A stretch of DNA of 64,000 nt from NCBI GenBank assembly GCA_963754125.1, contig CAVWEX010000002.1, positions 62,001 through 126,000 on the forward strand, read 5' to 3'. Shown in pieces: positions 44,898-55,870 of the stretch. The notes beneath the pieces were generated by a model. The model had not been told where the DNA came from. It worked only from the letters and a program-made list of their open reading frames with translations, and did not search any database. The position numbers and the translations under genes were made by a program. The stretch's first letter is position 1; every line of letters starts with the position of its first letter. The stretch is from RPQJ01 sp963754125 (lineage in GTDB: Bacteria; Pseudomonadota; Gammaproteobacteria; Steroidobacterales; Steroidobacteraceae).

Positions 44898-45794
44898 TCA
44901 GGCCTCCCCTCGCTGGTCGCGCTCTTCGCCGGCGGCCGACTCGTGCTCGATCTCCTTGCGCCCGTACTTCAGGTAGTGGATGAAGGCACCCAGCGCAGTG
45001 AGGCCGAGCAGCGCCATGCCGACCGGCTTCAACGGTCCCTTCCAGGCCGCTACGCTCGCCGCAATAGTCGGGTCACGCGGCAGGCCGCTGTACGCCTCCG
45101 GCCGATCGGCATGCGGCAACACGTACATGACGTGCGTACCACCGACCCCGGGTGGGTCGTACAGCCCGGCATTCGCGAAGCCGCGTCCCTTGAGTTCGTC
45201 GATGCGTCCTTCGGCGTGGTGGACCATGTCCTCCTTGGTGCCGAACACGATCGCGCCGGTCGGGCAGGACTTCACGCAGGCCGGCTCGAGCCCGACCGCG
45301 ACCCGGTCGGAGCAGAGCGTGCACTTGTAGGCCTTGTTGTCCTTCTTCGAGATGCGCGGGATGTCGAACGGGCAACCGGCCACGCAGTAGCCGCAGCCGA
45401 TGCAGTGCTCCTGGTGGAAGTCCACGATGCCGTTGGAGTACTGCACGATGGCGCCCGGCGCCGGGCACGCCTTCAGGCAGCCCGGGTCCGCGCAGTGCAT
45501 GCAGCCGTCCTTGCGGATCAGCCACTCGAGGTTGCCGCCCTCCGGCTCGACCTCCGCAAAACGCATCACCGTCCAGCTGTGCTCGTCGAGGTCGAGCGGA
45601 TTGTCCAGCACACCGACGTTGTGCCCGACCTCGCTGCGCAGGTCGTTCCACTCCTGGCAAGCCACCTGGCAGGCCTTGCAGCCGATGCAGCGGGACACGT
45701 CGAGCAGCTTCGCCACTTGCGGCTGATCGCGCGCGCCCGGAGGCGGTGTCGTGGTCGCCGAACGTCGCTCGATGTCAAGCGATTGCAGTGCCAT
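44898..45794 (-). CDS. fdoH: Formate dehydrogenase iron-sulfur subunit (beta)
   Basis: Four-cluster ferredoxin subunit that links FdoG to FdoI. 298 residues. There are four Cys-rich motifs: CIGCKACQVACQEWND, CMHCADPGCLKACP, CIGCGYCVAGCPFDIP and CTLCSDRVAVGLEPACVKSC, each suited to a [4Fe-4S] centre. One C-terminal membrane helix (LKPVGMALLGLTALGAFIHY, about residue 260) anchors it on the periplasmic side. 11 nt after fdoG. Confidence 0.96.
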   Translation of the reverse strand: MALQSLDIERRSATTTPPPGARDQPQVAKLLDVSRCIGCKACQVACQEWNDLRSEVGHNVGVLDNPLDLDEHSWTVMRFAEVEPEGGNLEWLIRKDGCMHCADPGCLKACPAPGAIVQYSNGIVDFHQEHCIGCGYCVAGCPFDIPRISKKDNKAYKCTLCSDRVAVGLEPACVKSCPTGAIVFGTKEDMVHHAEGRIDELKGRGFANAGLYDPPGVGGTHVMYVLPHADRPEAYSGLPRDPTIAASVAAWKGPLKPVGMALLGLTALGAFIHYLKYGRKEIEHESAAGEERDQRGEA

Positions 45795-45805
45795 GGTTCA
45801 CCTCC

Positions 45806-48800
45806 TCAGGCCTTCTCGATGTCGACGAGGAACGACTTGAACTCCGGCGTCTGCGTGTTCGCGTCGCCGACGAACGGAGTCAGGTTGTTGGCGAGGTGAC
45901 CCTTGCGCGCCACGCCGGTGAAGCCCCAGTGGATGGGGATGCCGACGTGATGCACCACCTTGCCGTCCACCTCGAGCGGCTTGATGCGCTTGGTGACCAC
46001 CGCCACTCCCGTGATCTCGCCACGGTTCGACGAGACCACCACCCGGTCGCCCTTGCTGATGCCCTTTTCCTTTGCCAGCTCTTCGCCGATCTCGACGAAC
46101 TGCTCCGGCTGGGTGGTGGCGTTGAGCAGCGAGTGCTTGGTCCAGAAGTGGAAGTGCTCGGTGACCCGATAGGTCGTGGCCGCATACGGGAAGTCCTTCG
46201 GCTTGCCGAAGCTCGCCCAGTCCTGCTTGAACACCCGGGCTGCCGGGTTGTTCATGGCCTTCGGGTTGTCCGGATGCAGCGGGTTACGCTCCAGCGGGGA
46301 CTCGAACGGCTCGTAGTGCTCGGGGAACGGGCCCTCCGCCATGCCGCCGAGTGAGAACAGCCGTGCCACGCCCTCGTTGCACATGATGAACGGGTTGACC
46401 CCTTCTTCCGGTGCAGCGTTCGGCCGCATGTCCGGGATGTCCGGGCCGGCCCACTTCGTGCCGTTCCAGTACAGGACCGCACGCGACGGATCGAACGGCT
46501 TGCCGTCCGGTGCCGCTGAAGCGCGGTTGTAGAGGATGCGGCGGTTGGCGGGCCACGCGAATCCCCAGCCAGGGTATACGCCGAGCCCCGACGGATCGGC
46601 GGTGTCGCGCCGCGCCGTGAGGTTGCCCGTGGGTCCCCAGCATCCGGAGTAGATCCAGTTGCCGCAGGCCGTCGAGCCGTCGTCGCGCAGCATGGCGAAT
46701 CCCGCCACCTGGTCGCCGGCCTTGGCCAGCACCTTGGTCGTGTCTGCCGGGTCGGTGACGTCGGCGATCGCGTAGCCGGAGATCTCCTTCAGGATCTCCG
46801 CCGACGACGGTGCCGTGCGCATGGCGTAGTTCCACGTGAGCTTGTACATCGGCTCGGGGAACGCGCCGCCTTCCTTCTCGTAGAGGCCTTTCAGCTCAAG
46901 GAACAGCCGTGCCATGATTTCACGGTCGCTCTTGCCGTCGCCCGGCGGGTCGGCGCCCTTCTCCTTCCACGCGATCACGCGGCCCGAATTGGTGAACGTG
47001 CCGTCGTCTTCGGCAAAGCACGCCGTGGGCAGGCGGAACACCTCGGTCTTGATCCCGGCCGTCTTCACCTTGTTGAACTCGCCGTCGTCCTTCCAGAACT
47101 CCGACGTCTCGGTGGCGAGCGGGTCCATGACCACGAGGAACTTCAGGTTCTCGAGCGCGGCCGCAACCTTGGCGCGATGCGAGACCGCGGCCAGCGGGTT
47201 GAAGCCCTGGCAGATGAACCCGTTCATCTGGCCCTGGTGCATGCGCTCGAACATGTGCAGCACGTCGTACGGCTTGTCGACCTTCGGCAGCCAGTGATAG
47301 CCGAAGTCGGTCTCGGGGGTGGCGGACGCGCCGAACCAGGCCTTCATCAGGCTCACGAAGAACTTCGGGGTGTTCTGCCCATAGTTCATCTGGTTCGGGC
47401 GCAGGAGCTTGGGCGTGCGCGCCTCGAGGAAGGACTTCAGCTCCTGTTCCTTGTCGCCGCCGATCTTGATGTAGCCCGGCAGTACGTCGGTGATCAGGTT
47501 CTGGTCCGTGATGCCCTGCACGTTGGCGTGGCCGCGCAGCGCGTTCACGCCGCCGCCCGGCCGCCCGATGTTTCCGAGCAGCAGCTGGATCATGGCCATC
47601 GTGCGGATGATCTGCGCGCCGGTGGTGTGCTGCGTCCACCCGAGCGCGTACATGATGGTCATGACCTTGTCGGGCGCCGCGGTCTCCGCGATCAGCTCGC
47701 AGACCTTCAGGAAGCGGTCCGGAGGCGTGCCGGTAATCCGCGTCACCATCTCGGGCGTGTAGCGCAGGTAGTGCTGCTTCAACAGCTGGTACACGCAGCG
47801 CGGGTTCGCGAGGGTCTCGTCGACCACCGCGAAGCCGTCCGGGCCGATCTCGTACGCCCACTTGCTGCGGTCGTAGCTGCGTTTCTCCTCGTCGTACCCC
47901 GAGAAGATGCCGTCGTTGAACGCGAAGTCGTCCTTCACGACGAACGATGCGTTCGTATAGGCGCGGACGTACTCGTGGTGGATCTTGTCGTTCGCGAGCA
48001 GGTAGTTGATGACGCCGCCCAGGAAGGCGATGTCGGAGCCGGTGCGCAGCGGAGTGTAGAAGTCGCTGACCGCGGCGGAACGCGTGTAGCGCGGGTCGAC
48101 GACGACGAGCTTCGCGTTGCGTTTCTCCTTGGCTTCAATGACCCACTTGAACCCGCAGGGGTGCGCCTCGGCGGCGTTCCCGCCCATGATCAGGATCAGG
48201 TCGGCATTCTTGATGTCGACCCAGTTGTTCGTCATCGAACCGCGACCGAAGCTCGGGGCCAGACTGGCCACCGTCGGTGCGTGTCAAATGCGTGCCTGGG
48301 TGTCGATCGCCGCCATGCCGAGTGAGCGGACCACCTTGTGCGTCAGGTATCCGGACTCGTTGCTCGCCGCGCTGCTGGCCAGGAAGCCGGTGGTGATCCA
48401 GCGGTTCACCAGCTCGCCCTTGTCGTTCTTCACGACGAAGTTGGCGTCGCGGTCGTCCTTCATGAGGCGCGCGATCCGCGTGAGCGCGTCGTCCCACGAG
48501 ATCGCCTGCCACTGGTCGCTGCCGGGGGCGCGATACTCGGGCTGCTTGAGGCGGTTCGGACTCTTGATCATGTCGAGCAGGCCCGCGCCCTTGGGGCAGA
48601 GCGTGCCGCGATTGACCGGGTTATCCGGGTCGCCCTCGATGTGGATGATCGAGGAGTACGCGTTCTTGGCGCCACTCCCCATCGTGTGCATCAGCACGCC
48701 GCAGCTCACCGAGCAGTACGGGCAGATGCTGCGGCTCTCCCGGGTGCGCGCAAGCTTGAACGCGCGCACCTCCGCGAGGGCCGGTTCGGGCGAGAAGCCC

Positions 48801-48871
48801 AGGTACGCGACGCTGGACGCCCCCAGTCCCGCCCCGCAAATCTTGAAAAATTGCCGACGTGTGACTTGCAT
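45806..48871 (-). CDS. fdoG: Formate dehydrogenase major subunit, selenoprotein with in-frame UGA (Sec196)
   Basis: Catalytic subunit (1021 residues including Sec) that oxidises formate to CO2 at a bis-MGD molybdenum/tungsten centre in the periplasm. A Tat signal RRQFFKICGAG is at the N-terminus, and the [4Fe-4S] motif CPYCSVSCGVLMH follows. The UGA at 48284-48286 is codon 196, exactly the Sec position of E. coli FdnG. Its context QARI-U-HAPTVASLAPSFGRG matches the family. It is read as Sec, not stop, because a SECIS hairpin follows and selA, selB, selC and selD lie downstream. ATG 48871 has GAGGT 8 nt upstream. First gene of an eight-gene unit. Confidence 0.97.
48255..48272 (-). promoter_or_regulatory. 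Bacterial SECIS element of fdoG
   Basis: Starts 11 nt after the Sec UGA. The RNA is GGUGGCCAGUCUGGCCCC: lower GG/CC pairs, a bulged U, an upper GGCC/GGCC stem and loop AGUCU containing the GU that SelB recognises. The topology matches the E. coli fdhF SECIS core, with one more upper pair and a loop one base shorter. Confidence 0.85.
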
Positions 48872-49102
48872 GACTGCCACCTCGCTCCCCTGGTTGCGGG
48901 CATGGAACCGCGGCCAGAGTCTAGCCCCACCCCTGTCTGGATGGGTACCCACCGTTGGTCGCAGGGGTCGGGTCTGCGGCAAACACCTACGCGGCACGCG
49001 ACCGTCAGGCGGGGCCATGCTGCAGTGCATACAGCCACGTGCCGGCCAACGAGATCGTCGGCCTCGCACCGGGCGAGCCGTTCGCTCACCGCGCCGGGGC
49101 GG
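48872..49102. other. Intergenic region upstream of fdoG and downstream of rpoD
   Basis: About 230 bases. If the rpoD frame is not corrected, its C-terminus would extend through this space. I see no clear sigma-70 or FNR box for fdoG. The sequence TACCCACCGTTGGTCGCAGG has no recognised motif. Confidence 0.3.
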
Positions 49103-49132
49103 AAAAGCGCAAGGCCCCTTGCGGGGCCTTGC
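49103..49132 (-). terminator. Rho-independent terminator of the rpoD operon
   Basis: Perfect 10-bp stem GCAAGGCCCC / GGGGCCTTGC with a 4-nt loop at 49109-49132. On the minus strand it is followed by GCTTTT. It begins 25 nt after the inferred rpoD stop, which supports the frame-corrected C-terminus. Confidence 0.88.
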
Positions 49133-49156
49133 TGTCGGGCCCGGACAGTGCTCCGC

Positions 49157-51516
<2,360 letters not shown>

Positions 51517-51570
51517 GATGGGCGCCTCAGGAAGGGGAGGGGGTAAATAAAAGAGCGGAATGGTACCACA

Positions 51571-53403
51571 TCACGTCGCTGATCCACCTCGCGGCTTCGT
51601 GTCGGGCGCCCGGGCGGACTGGACCCGCGAGCGCAGCAGTCCCTGCAGCTCGGACTTCTCCTCGGCCGTGAGCGGCTCGGTCCGTGCCTTCTCCTCCAGG
51701 ACCTGCAGCCGGTCGAGCGCGTGGTCGGCCACCAGCCGCTCCAGCGACGAGCGGATCTCCGCGACTGCCGCCTCGGCATCGGACACGAGGCACTCCCCGG
51801 ACGCGAGCCGCGACAGTGGGGCGTGCTCCGGTCGCCCGCGCCAGCGCTCGAGCAGGGCGCCGGTGCTCGACACGGGGTCCTCACGCAGCTGAGCGAGCAG
51901 CTCGAGGAGCAGCGGCACGCCCGGCCGGTCGAGCCCCTCGAGGGCCTCGGCGACCGGGATCCGGGCGCCGGCCGCGGGGTGGTGCACCAGCAGGCTGATC
52001 GCTTGCCGGACGAGGTTGCCGCGTCCGGCCACGGCGGGGGCGGGCCTCGCCGTACGCTGCAGGGTGGTGTCGCTGCGCGGCGAGGTCGGCGACGCCGTCT
52101 CGGTCTCGAGCAGCTCGGCGAGCCGGCCGGCCGGCATGCGGATCACCTCGGCCAGCTGGGCCACCAGCAACTCGCGGTAGACGTCCGAAGGGATGCGCCG
52201 CACCAGCGGGCGCGCCAGCTCCACGAGCTTCGCGCGGCCGTCCACGCTCGCCACGTCGGAGCGCGAGGACAGCTCGCGGATCAGGTAGTCGGACAGCGGC
52301 AGGGCGTTGGCCAGTCGCGCCTCGAAGGCCTCGGCGCCCTCCGCCTGCACCAGCGAGTCGGGGTCCTGGCCCTCGGGCAGGAACAGGAAGCGGACCTGGC
52401 GACCCTGCTTGATCTCGCCCACGGCGTTCTCGAGCGCGCGCCAGGCCGCCGCGCGACCGGCACGGTCGCCGTCGAAGCAGAACACCACCTCGCCCACGAG
52501 CCGGAAGATGCGCTGCAGGTGCTCGGGCGTGGTCGCGGTTCCGAGCGTGGCGACCGCGTAGGTGATGCCGGCCTGGTGCAGGCTCACGACGTCCATGTAG
52601 CCCTCGACCACCAGCAGTCGCTGCAGGCTGCGCGTCGCCTGCCGGGCCTCGAACAGCCCGTAGAGTTCGCGGCCCTTGTGGAACAGCTCCGTCTCGGGTG
52701 AGTTGAGGTACTTCGGCTCGCTGCCGTCGAGTACGCGCCCGCCGAAGCCGATGCTGCGTCCGCGCGTGTCGCGGATGGGGAACATCACGCGGTCGCGGAA
52801 GCGGTCGTAGAAGCCCGGGGTCTTGCCGCGCTCAGCGTCCGGCTGGCGCTCGATGACGAGTCCGGCGCGCAGCAGCACCTGGCGCTCGTCGTCGGTGGTG
52901 CCGTAGCGGTCGAGCAGCGCGTCCCAGCGGGCGGGGGCGTAGCCGATGCCGAAGCGCTGGATGATGTCGGCGGCGAGGCCACGGCCGGCCAGGTACTCGC
53001 GCGCCCGGGGCTCGCCGCTCAGCGACTGGCGGTAGAAGAGACCGGCGCGCTCGAGCGCGACGTACAGCTCGTCGTGAGGCAGCGCGGGCGCCGCCGCTCC
53101 GCCTTCGCGCGGCACGTCGAGACCGGCTCGGGCCGCGAGATCCTCGACTGCTTCGACGAAACTCGTGTGGTCGTATTCCATGACGAAGCCGAGCGCCGTC
53201 CCGTGGGCCCCGCAGCCGAAGCAGTGGTAGAACTGCTTGTCCGGACTGACGGTGAAGGAGGGGGTCTTCTCGTCGTGGAACGGGCAGCACGCCTTGTACT
53301 CGCGCCCGGCGCGCTTCAGCTGCACCCGGCTGCCGATCACCTCGATGATGTCGGTGCGGGCGATCAGCTCGTCGATGAAGTGCTGTGGGATGCGGCCGGC
53401 CAC
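51571..53403 (-). CDS. dnaG: DNA primase DnaG
   Basis: Makes RNA primers at the replication fork. 610 residues from GTG 53403, placed so that IPQHFIDELIARTDIIEVIG starts the protein as in the family; no strong ribosome site is visible. The CHC2 zinc motif is CCPFHDEKTPSF...YHCFGCGAHG. TOPRIM core: VVEGYMDVVSLHQAG and CFDGDRAGRAAAWRALE. The C-terminal helicase-binding domain is the last 150 residues. Between it and yqeY lies a 592-bp gap holding the composite repeat. Confidence 0.95.
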   Translation of the reverse strand: MAGRIPQHFIDELIARTDIIEVIGSRVQLKRAGREYKACCPFHDEKTPSFTVSPDKQFYHCFGCGAHGTALGFVMEYDHTSFVEAVEDLAARAGLDVPREGGAAAPALPHDELYVALERAGLFYRQSLSGEPRAREYLAGRGLAADIIQRFGIGYAPARWDALLDRYGTTDDERQVLLRAGLVIERQPDAERGKTPGFYDRFRDRVMFPIRDTRGRSIGFGGRVLDGSEPKYLNSPETELFHKGRELYGLFEARQATRSLQRLLVVEGYMDVVSLHQAGITYAVATLGTATTPEHLQRIFRLVGEVVFCFDGDRAGRAAAWRALENAVGEIKQGRQVRFLFLPEGQDPDSLVQAEGAEAFEARLANALPLSDYLIRELSSRSDVASVDGRAKLVELARPLVRRIPSDVYRELLVAQLAEVIRMPAGRLAELLETETASPTSPRSDTTLQRTARPAPAVAGRGNLVRQAISLLVHHPAAGARIPVAEALEGLDRPGVPLLLELLAQLREDPVSSTGALLERWRGRPEHAPLSRLASGECLVSDAEAAVAEIRSSLERLVADHALDRLQVLEEKARTEPLTAEEKSELQGLLRSRVQSARAPDTKPRGGSAT

Positions 53404-53531
53404 GGTGAGGCGATCAGCGGTTGGGGATCTGGCGATAGTGGGGGCGGGCTGCGTGCGTCGCAAGGATCGCTGCGTCGCGAGCGGTTCTCATCGCGGTCGT
53501 CGTTAAATCCCGGAGCAGGCCGCGGTGGCGG

Positions 53532-53599
53532 GCGTTCGATCCGGGTCCGTTCCGGCTCGCGAAGAAACATGCTCGCCGGAACGGACCCGGATCGAACGC
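53532..53599. repeat. Outer-left hairpin of copy 1
   Basis: Perfect 25-base arms (53532-53556 and 53575-53599) around an 18-base loop containing GCGAAGAAACATG. The arms share no long match with the other three outer hairpins except GTTCCG next to the loop. Confidence 0.9.
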
Positions 53600-53826
53600 T
53601 GGACACGCGGCGCCTGGGCGAGTTTTCGCCCGGGGCGAAAAGCTCGCACGGCGCAAGCAGCATCCACCGGAGCCGGCTTCACGATCGCGGCCCCGGAGAC
53701 CGCATCAGGCCGCTCTTCGCAATCCTTCCGCCGAATGCGCCGTGCGATTGATCGGCGAGAGTTCGCTGCCGCGATTTCCGCACCTTCGCTACTCGCCGAT
53801 CAGTCGCTCAGGCGCGGCCCAAAGGG

Positions 53827-53890
53827 TGGGTTCGGGGTCGTGTTCCAGCGAGCATGTTTCCGCGCGAGCAGGAACACGACCCCGAACCCA
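53827..53890. repeat. Outer-right hairpin of copy 1
   Basis: Perfect 20-base arms (53827-53846 and 53871-53890) around a 24-base loop. The loop contains CATGTTTCCGCGC, the inverse of the left loop motif with two changes. The pairing extends a few bases outward through a G-U. Confidence 0.9.
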
Positions 53891-53995
53891 TCCCAGCCAC
53901 CGCCGCCAAAGCGACGCCCCGCGACCACCGCAAGTGCCGCGGAAATCCAGAGAGGTTGAACCGAAGCCGGGCTGCTCGCCCGACAACGAGGCCGG

Positions 53996-54442
53996 TCAGG
54001 CGGAGAGCGCGGCCTTGATGCGGGCGCTTACCGCGCCCATGTCGGCTCGTCCGGCGGCCTTTGCCTTTACGGCGGCCATCACCTTGCCCATGTCCTTGAC
54101 GGTGGCCGCACCCGTGGCGGCGATGGCTTCGCGGACGATTGCGTCCACCTCGGCCTCGGAGAGCCGGGTCGGGAGATAGGACTGCAGCAGCACGATCTCC
54201 GACTTTTCCTTGTCGGCGAGGTCGGTGCGGCCGCCCTGTTCGAACTGGACGATCGACTCCTTGCGCTGCTTGACCATTTTTTCGAGCACCGCGATCACCT
54301 GCGCGTCGTCGAGCGTGATCCGCTCGTCGACTTCGCGCTGCTTGATCGCGGCCTGCACCATGCGAATGGTCGAGAGGCGCTCCTTTTCGGAGGCCCGCAT
54401 GGCGGCCTTCATGTCCTCGGTGATGCGCTCCTTGAGCGTCAC
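53996..54442 (-). CDS. yqeY: GatB/YqeY domain protein
   Basis: 148-residue helical protein of the YqeY family, similar to the C-terminal tRNA-binding domain of GatB. GTG start at 54442; TLKERITEDMKAAMRASEKE and LLQSYLPTRLSEAEVDAIVR are family blocks. It sits between rpsU (13 nt upstream) and dnaG. This is the standard place in the macromolecular-synthesis operon. Its molecular role is not established; a tRNA-linked function is suggested by the fold. Confidence 0.92.
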   Translation of the reverse strand: MTLKERITEDMKAAMRASEKERLSTIRMVQAAIKQREVDERITLDDAQVIAVLEKMVKQRKESIVQFEQGGRTDLADKEKSEIVLLQSYLPTRLSEAEVDAIVREAIAATGAATVKDMGKVMAAVKAKAAGRADMGAVSARIKAALSA

Positions 54443-54455
54443 GGGACGGACGAGG

Positions 54456-54674
54456 TCAGTAATTGCGGACGCGCGGCGCGGTGAAGTCGCGCATGCCGCG
54501 CTTCTGGTGACGCTTCACCGCGGCGGCCTTCTTGCGTTTCCGCTCCTGGGTCGGCTTCTCGTAGAATTCCCGGCGCCGCAGTTCAGTCAATACGCCGGCC
54601 TTCTCGCAGGCTCGCTTGAATCGGCGCAGGGCGGCATCGAAGTATTCGTTCTCACGAACGCGGACGCTGGGCAT
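54456..54674 (-). CDS. rpsU: 30S ribosomal protein S21
   Basis: 72-residue basic protein that binds near the 3' end of 16S rRNA and supports initiation. PSVRVRENEYFDAALRRFKR and the basic tail KRKKAAAVKRHQKR are the family pattern. First gene of the rpsU-yqeY-dnaG-rpoD operon, behind the promoter at 54753-54781. Confidence 0.97.
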   Translation of the reverse strand: MPSVRVRENEYFDAALRRFKRACEKAGVLTELRRREFYEKPTQERKRKKAAAVKRHQKRGMRDFTAPRVRNY

Positions 54675-54752
54675 CGAAACCTCGTCGAAGGTCTGGTCTG
54701 GAAATCCCGGCCACGGCCTTGGGGGACGCGCTGCCGGCTAAAAGGACCGCGA

Positions 54753-54781
54753 ATTTTAGAGACCGACGGGAAGAATTGCAA
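54753..54781 (-). promoter_or_regulatory. Sigma-70 promoter of the rpsU operon
   Basis: On the minus strand TTGCAA (54776-54781) and TAAAAT (54753-54758) are separated by exactly 17 bp, about 80 bp upstream of rpsU. The segment lies in the 110-bp divergent space with tsaD and stops just short of its ATG. Confidence 0.75.
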
Positions 54782-54784
54782 AGC

Positions 54785-55813
54785 ATGCGCATCCTGGGGC
54801 TGGAAACCTCCTGCGACGAGACCGCCGCGGCCGTCTACGACGGACGCGCCGGCCTGCTCGCGCACGAGGTGTACAGCCAGGTCGAGCTCCATGCGGCCTA
54901 CGGCGGCGTGGTCCCGGAGCTCGCCTCCCGCGATCACCTGCGCAAGTTGTTGCCTCTGCTCAGGAAAGTGCTCGACGCCGCCGGCGGTCCCGGCACCATC
55001 GAGGGCGTCGCCTACACCAGTGGCCCCGGCCTCGTGGGCGCGCTGCTGGTCGGCGCGTCAGTGGCCCGGAGCCTCGCATATGCCTGGCGGGTGCCCTGCC
55101 TCGGCGTGCACCACATGGAGGGGCACCTGCTAGCCCCGCTGCTCGAGCCCGAGCCGCCGGAGTTTCCGTTCGTGGCCTTGCTGGTCTCGGGCGGCCACAC
55201 GCTGCTCGCCCGGGTCGAGGGCGTCGGTCGCTACGAGGTCCTCGGCAGTTCCCTCGACGACGCGGCGGGCGAGGCCTTCGACAAGACCGCCAAGCTGCTC
55301 GGGCTCGGCTACCCGGGCGGGCCGCAGCTCGCGGCTCTGGCCGAGCGTGGGCGAGCGGACGTGTTCCGTTTCCCGCGGCCGCTCACCGAGCGGCCGGGAC
55401 TCGACTTCAGCTTCAGCGGCCTCAAGACCGCCGTCGTGGTGGCCCTGCGCGATCGCGAGCTCGACGACCAGACCCGCGCCGACGCCGCCCTTGCCTTCGA
55501 GGAGGCCGTGGTGGACACCCTCGTCATCAAGTGCCGGCGGGCGCTCGAAGCCACCGGCGCGCGCACACTCGTCGTGGCCGGCGGAGTGGGGGCGAATCGC
55601 CGCCTGCGGGCCCGGGTTCGCGCCATGGGCGAGCAGGCCGGCGTACGCGTCGTTTATCCCCGGGTGGAGTTCTGCACCGACAACGCCGCGATGATTGCGC
55701 TGCTCGGCCATCTGCGCCTCGCGGCTGGCCAGCACGACGGCCTCGCATTGCGGGCCCGCGCGCGCTGGCCGATGGCCGAGCTCGTTCCCCCCTCGCGCGC
55801 CACGCCGCTCTAG
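54785..55813 (+). CDS. tsaD: tRNA N6-threonylcarbamoyladenosine transferase TsaD
   Basis: Transfers the threonylcarbamoyl group to A37 of ANN-decoding tRNAs (t6A). 342 residues. ASKHA fold with metal-binding HHMEGH near residue 110, the nucleotide loop VSGGHT, the DDAAGEAFDKTAK motif and GGVGANRRLR. Divergent from rpsU, the usual gene neighbourhood in gammaproteobacteria. The tRNA-Ile2 in this window has AUA/AUC-type partners that need t6A, though that is general. Confidence 0.97.
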   Translation: MRILGLETSCDETAAAVYDGRAGLLAHEVYSQVELHAAYGGVVPELASRDHLRKLLPLLRKVLDAAGGPGTIEGVAYTSGPGLVGALLVGASVARSLAYAWRVPCLGVHHMEGHLLAPLLEPEPPEFPFVALLVSGGHTLLARVEGVGRYEVLGSSLDDAAGEAFDKTAKLLGLGYPGGPQLAALAERGRADVFRFPRPLTERPGLDFSFSGLKTAVVVALRDRELDDQTRADAALAFEEAVVDTLVIKCRRALEATGARTLVVAGGVGANRRLRARVRAMGEQAGVRVVYPRVEFCTDNAAMIALLGHLRLAAGQHDGLALRARARWPMAELVPPSRATPL

Positions 55814-55870
55814 CGCGCCGGCGTCGCTCCCGTCAGGATCCGCCCTCCCTCACCCGCGAGTCGCCCTTCC

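Larger units (their letters stand above)
53532..53890. repeat. Composite inverted-repeat element, copy 1
   Basis: 359-bp structured element. Outer-left hairpin 53532-53599 has 25-base perfect arms and an 18-base loop. Outer-right hairpin 53827-53890 has 20-base perfect arms and a 24-base loop. The right loop is the near reverse complement of the left (20 of 24 positions counting the closing bases). An inner-left hairpin lies at 53618-53647 (TTTTCGC/GCGAAAA core) and an inner-right one at 53744-53807 (15 of 16 arm bases pair). Mirror motifs CTCGCACGGCGCA and TGCGCCGTGCGA, and GCGGCGCCTG and CAGGCGCG, make the whole element inversely symmetrical. Copy 2 at 61941-62313 has the same plan. Family not recognised. 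Confidence 0.85.
53404..53995. other. Operon-internal gap between yqeY and dnaG
   Basis: 592 bases with no gene. It contains the first copy of the composite inverted-repeat element (53532-53890) flanked by CCACCGC-type boxes on both sides, in inverse orientation. In E. coli the rpsU-dnaG gap holds a terminator and a processing site; this element takes that place here. Confidence 0.7.

Noticed and set aside
48284..48286. Premature stop or frameshift splitting the formate dehydrogenase gene
   Set aside because: The codon is UGA at the family's Sec position, followed by a SECIS hairpin, with complete sel genes downstream.
53532..53890. Integron attC site or ordinary terminator pair
   Set aside because: No integrase or cassette genes, no attC core sequences, and arms are too long and perfect with conserved loops; no U tracts follow the stems.
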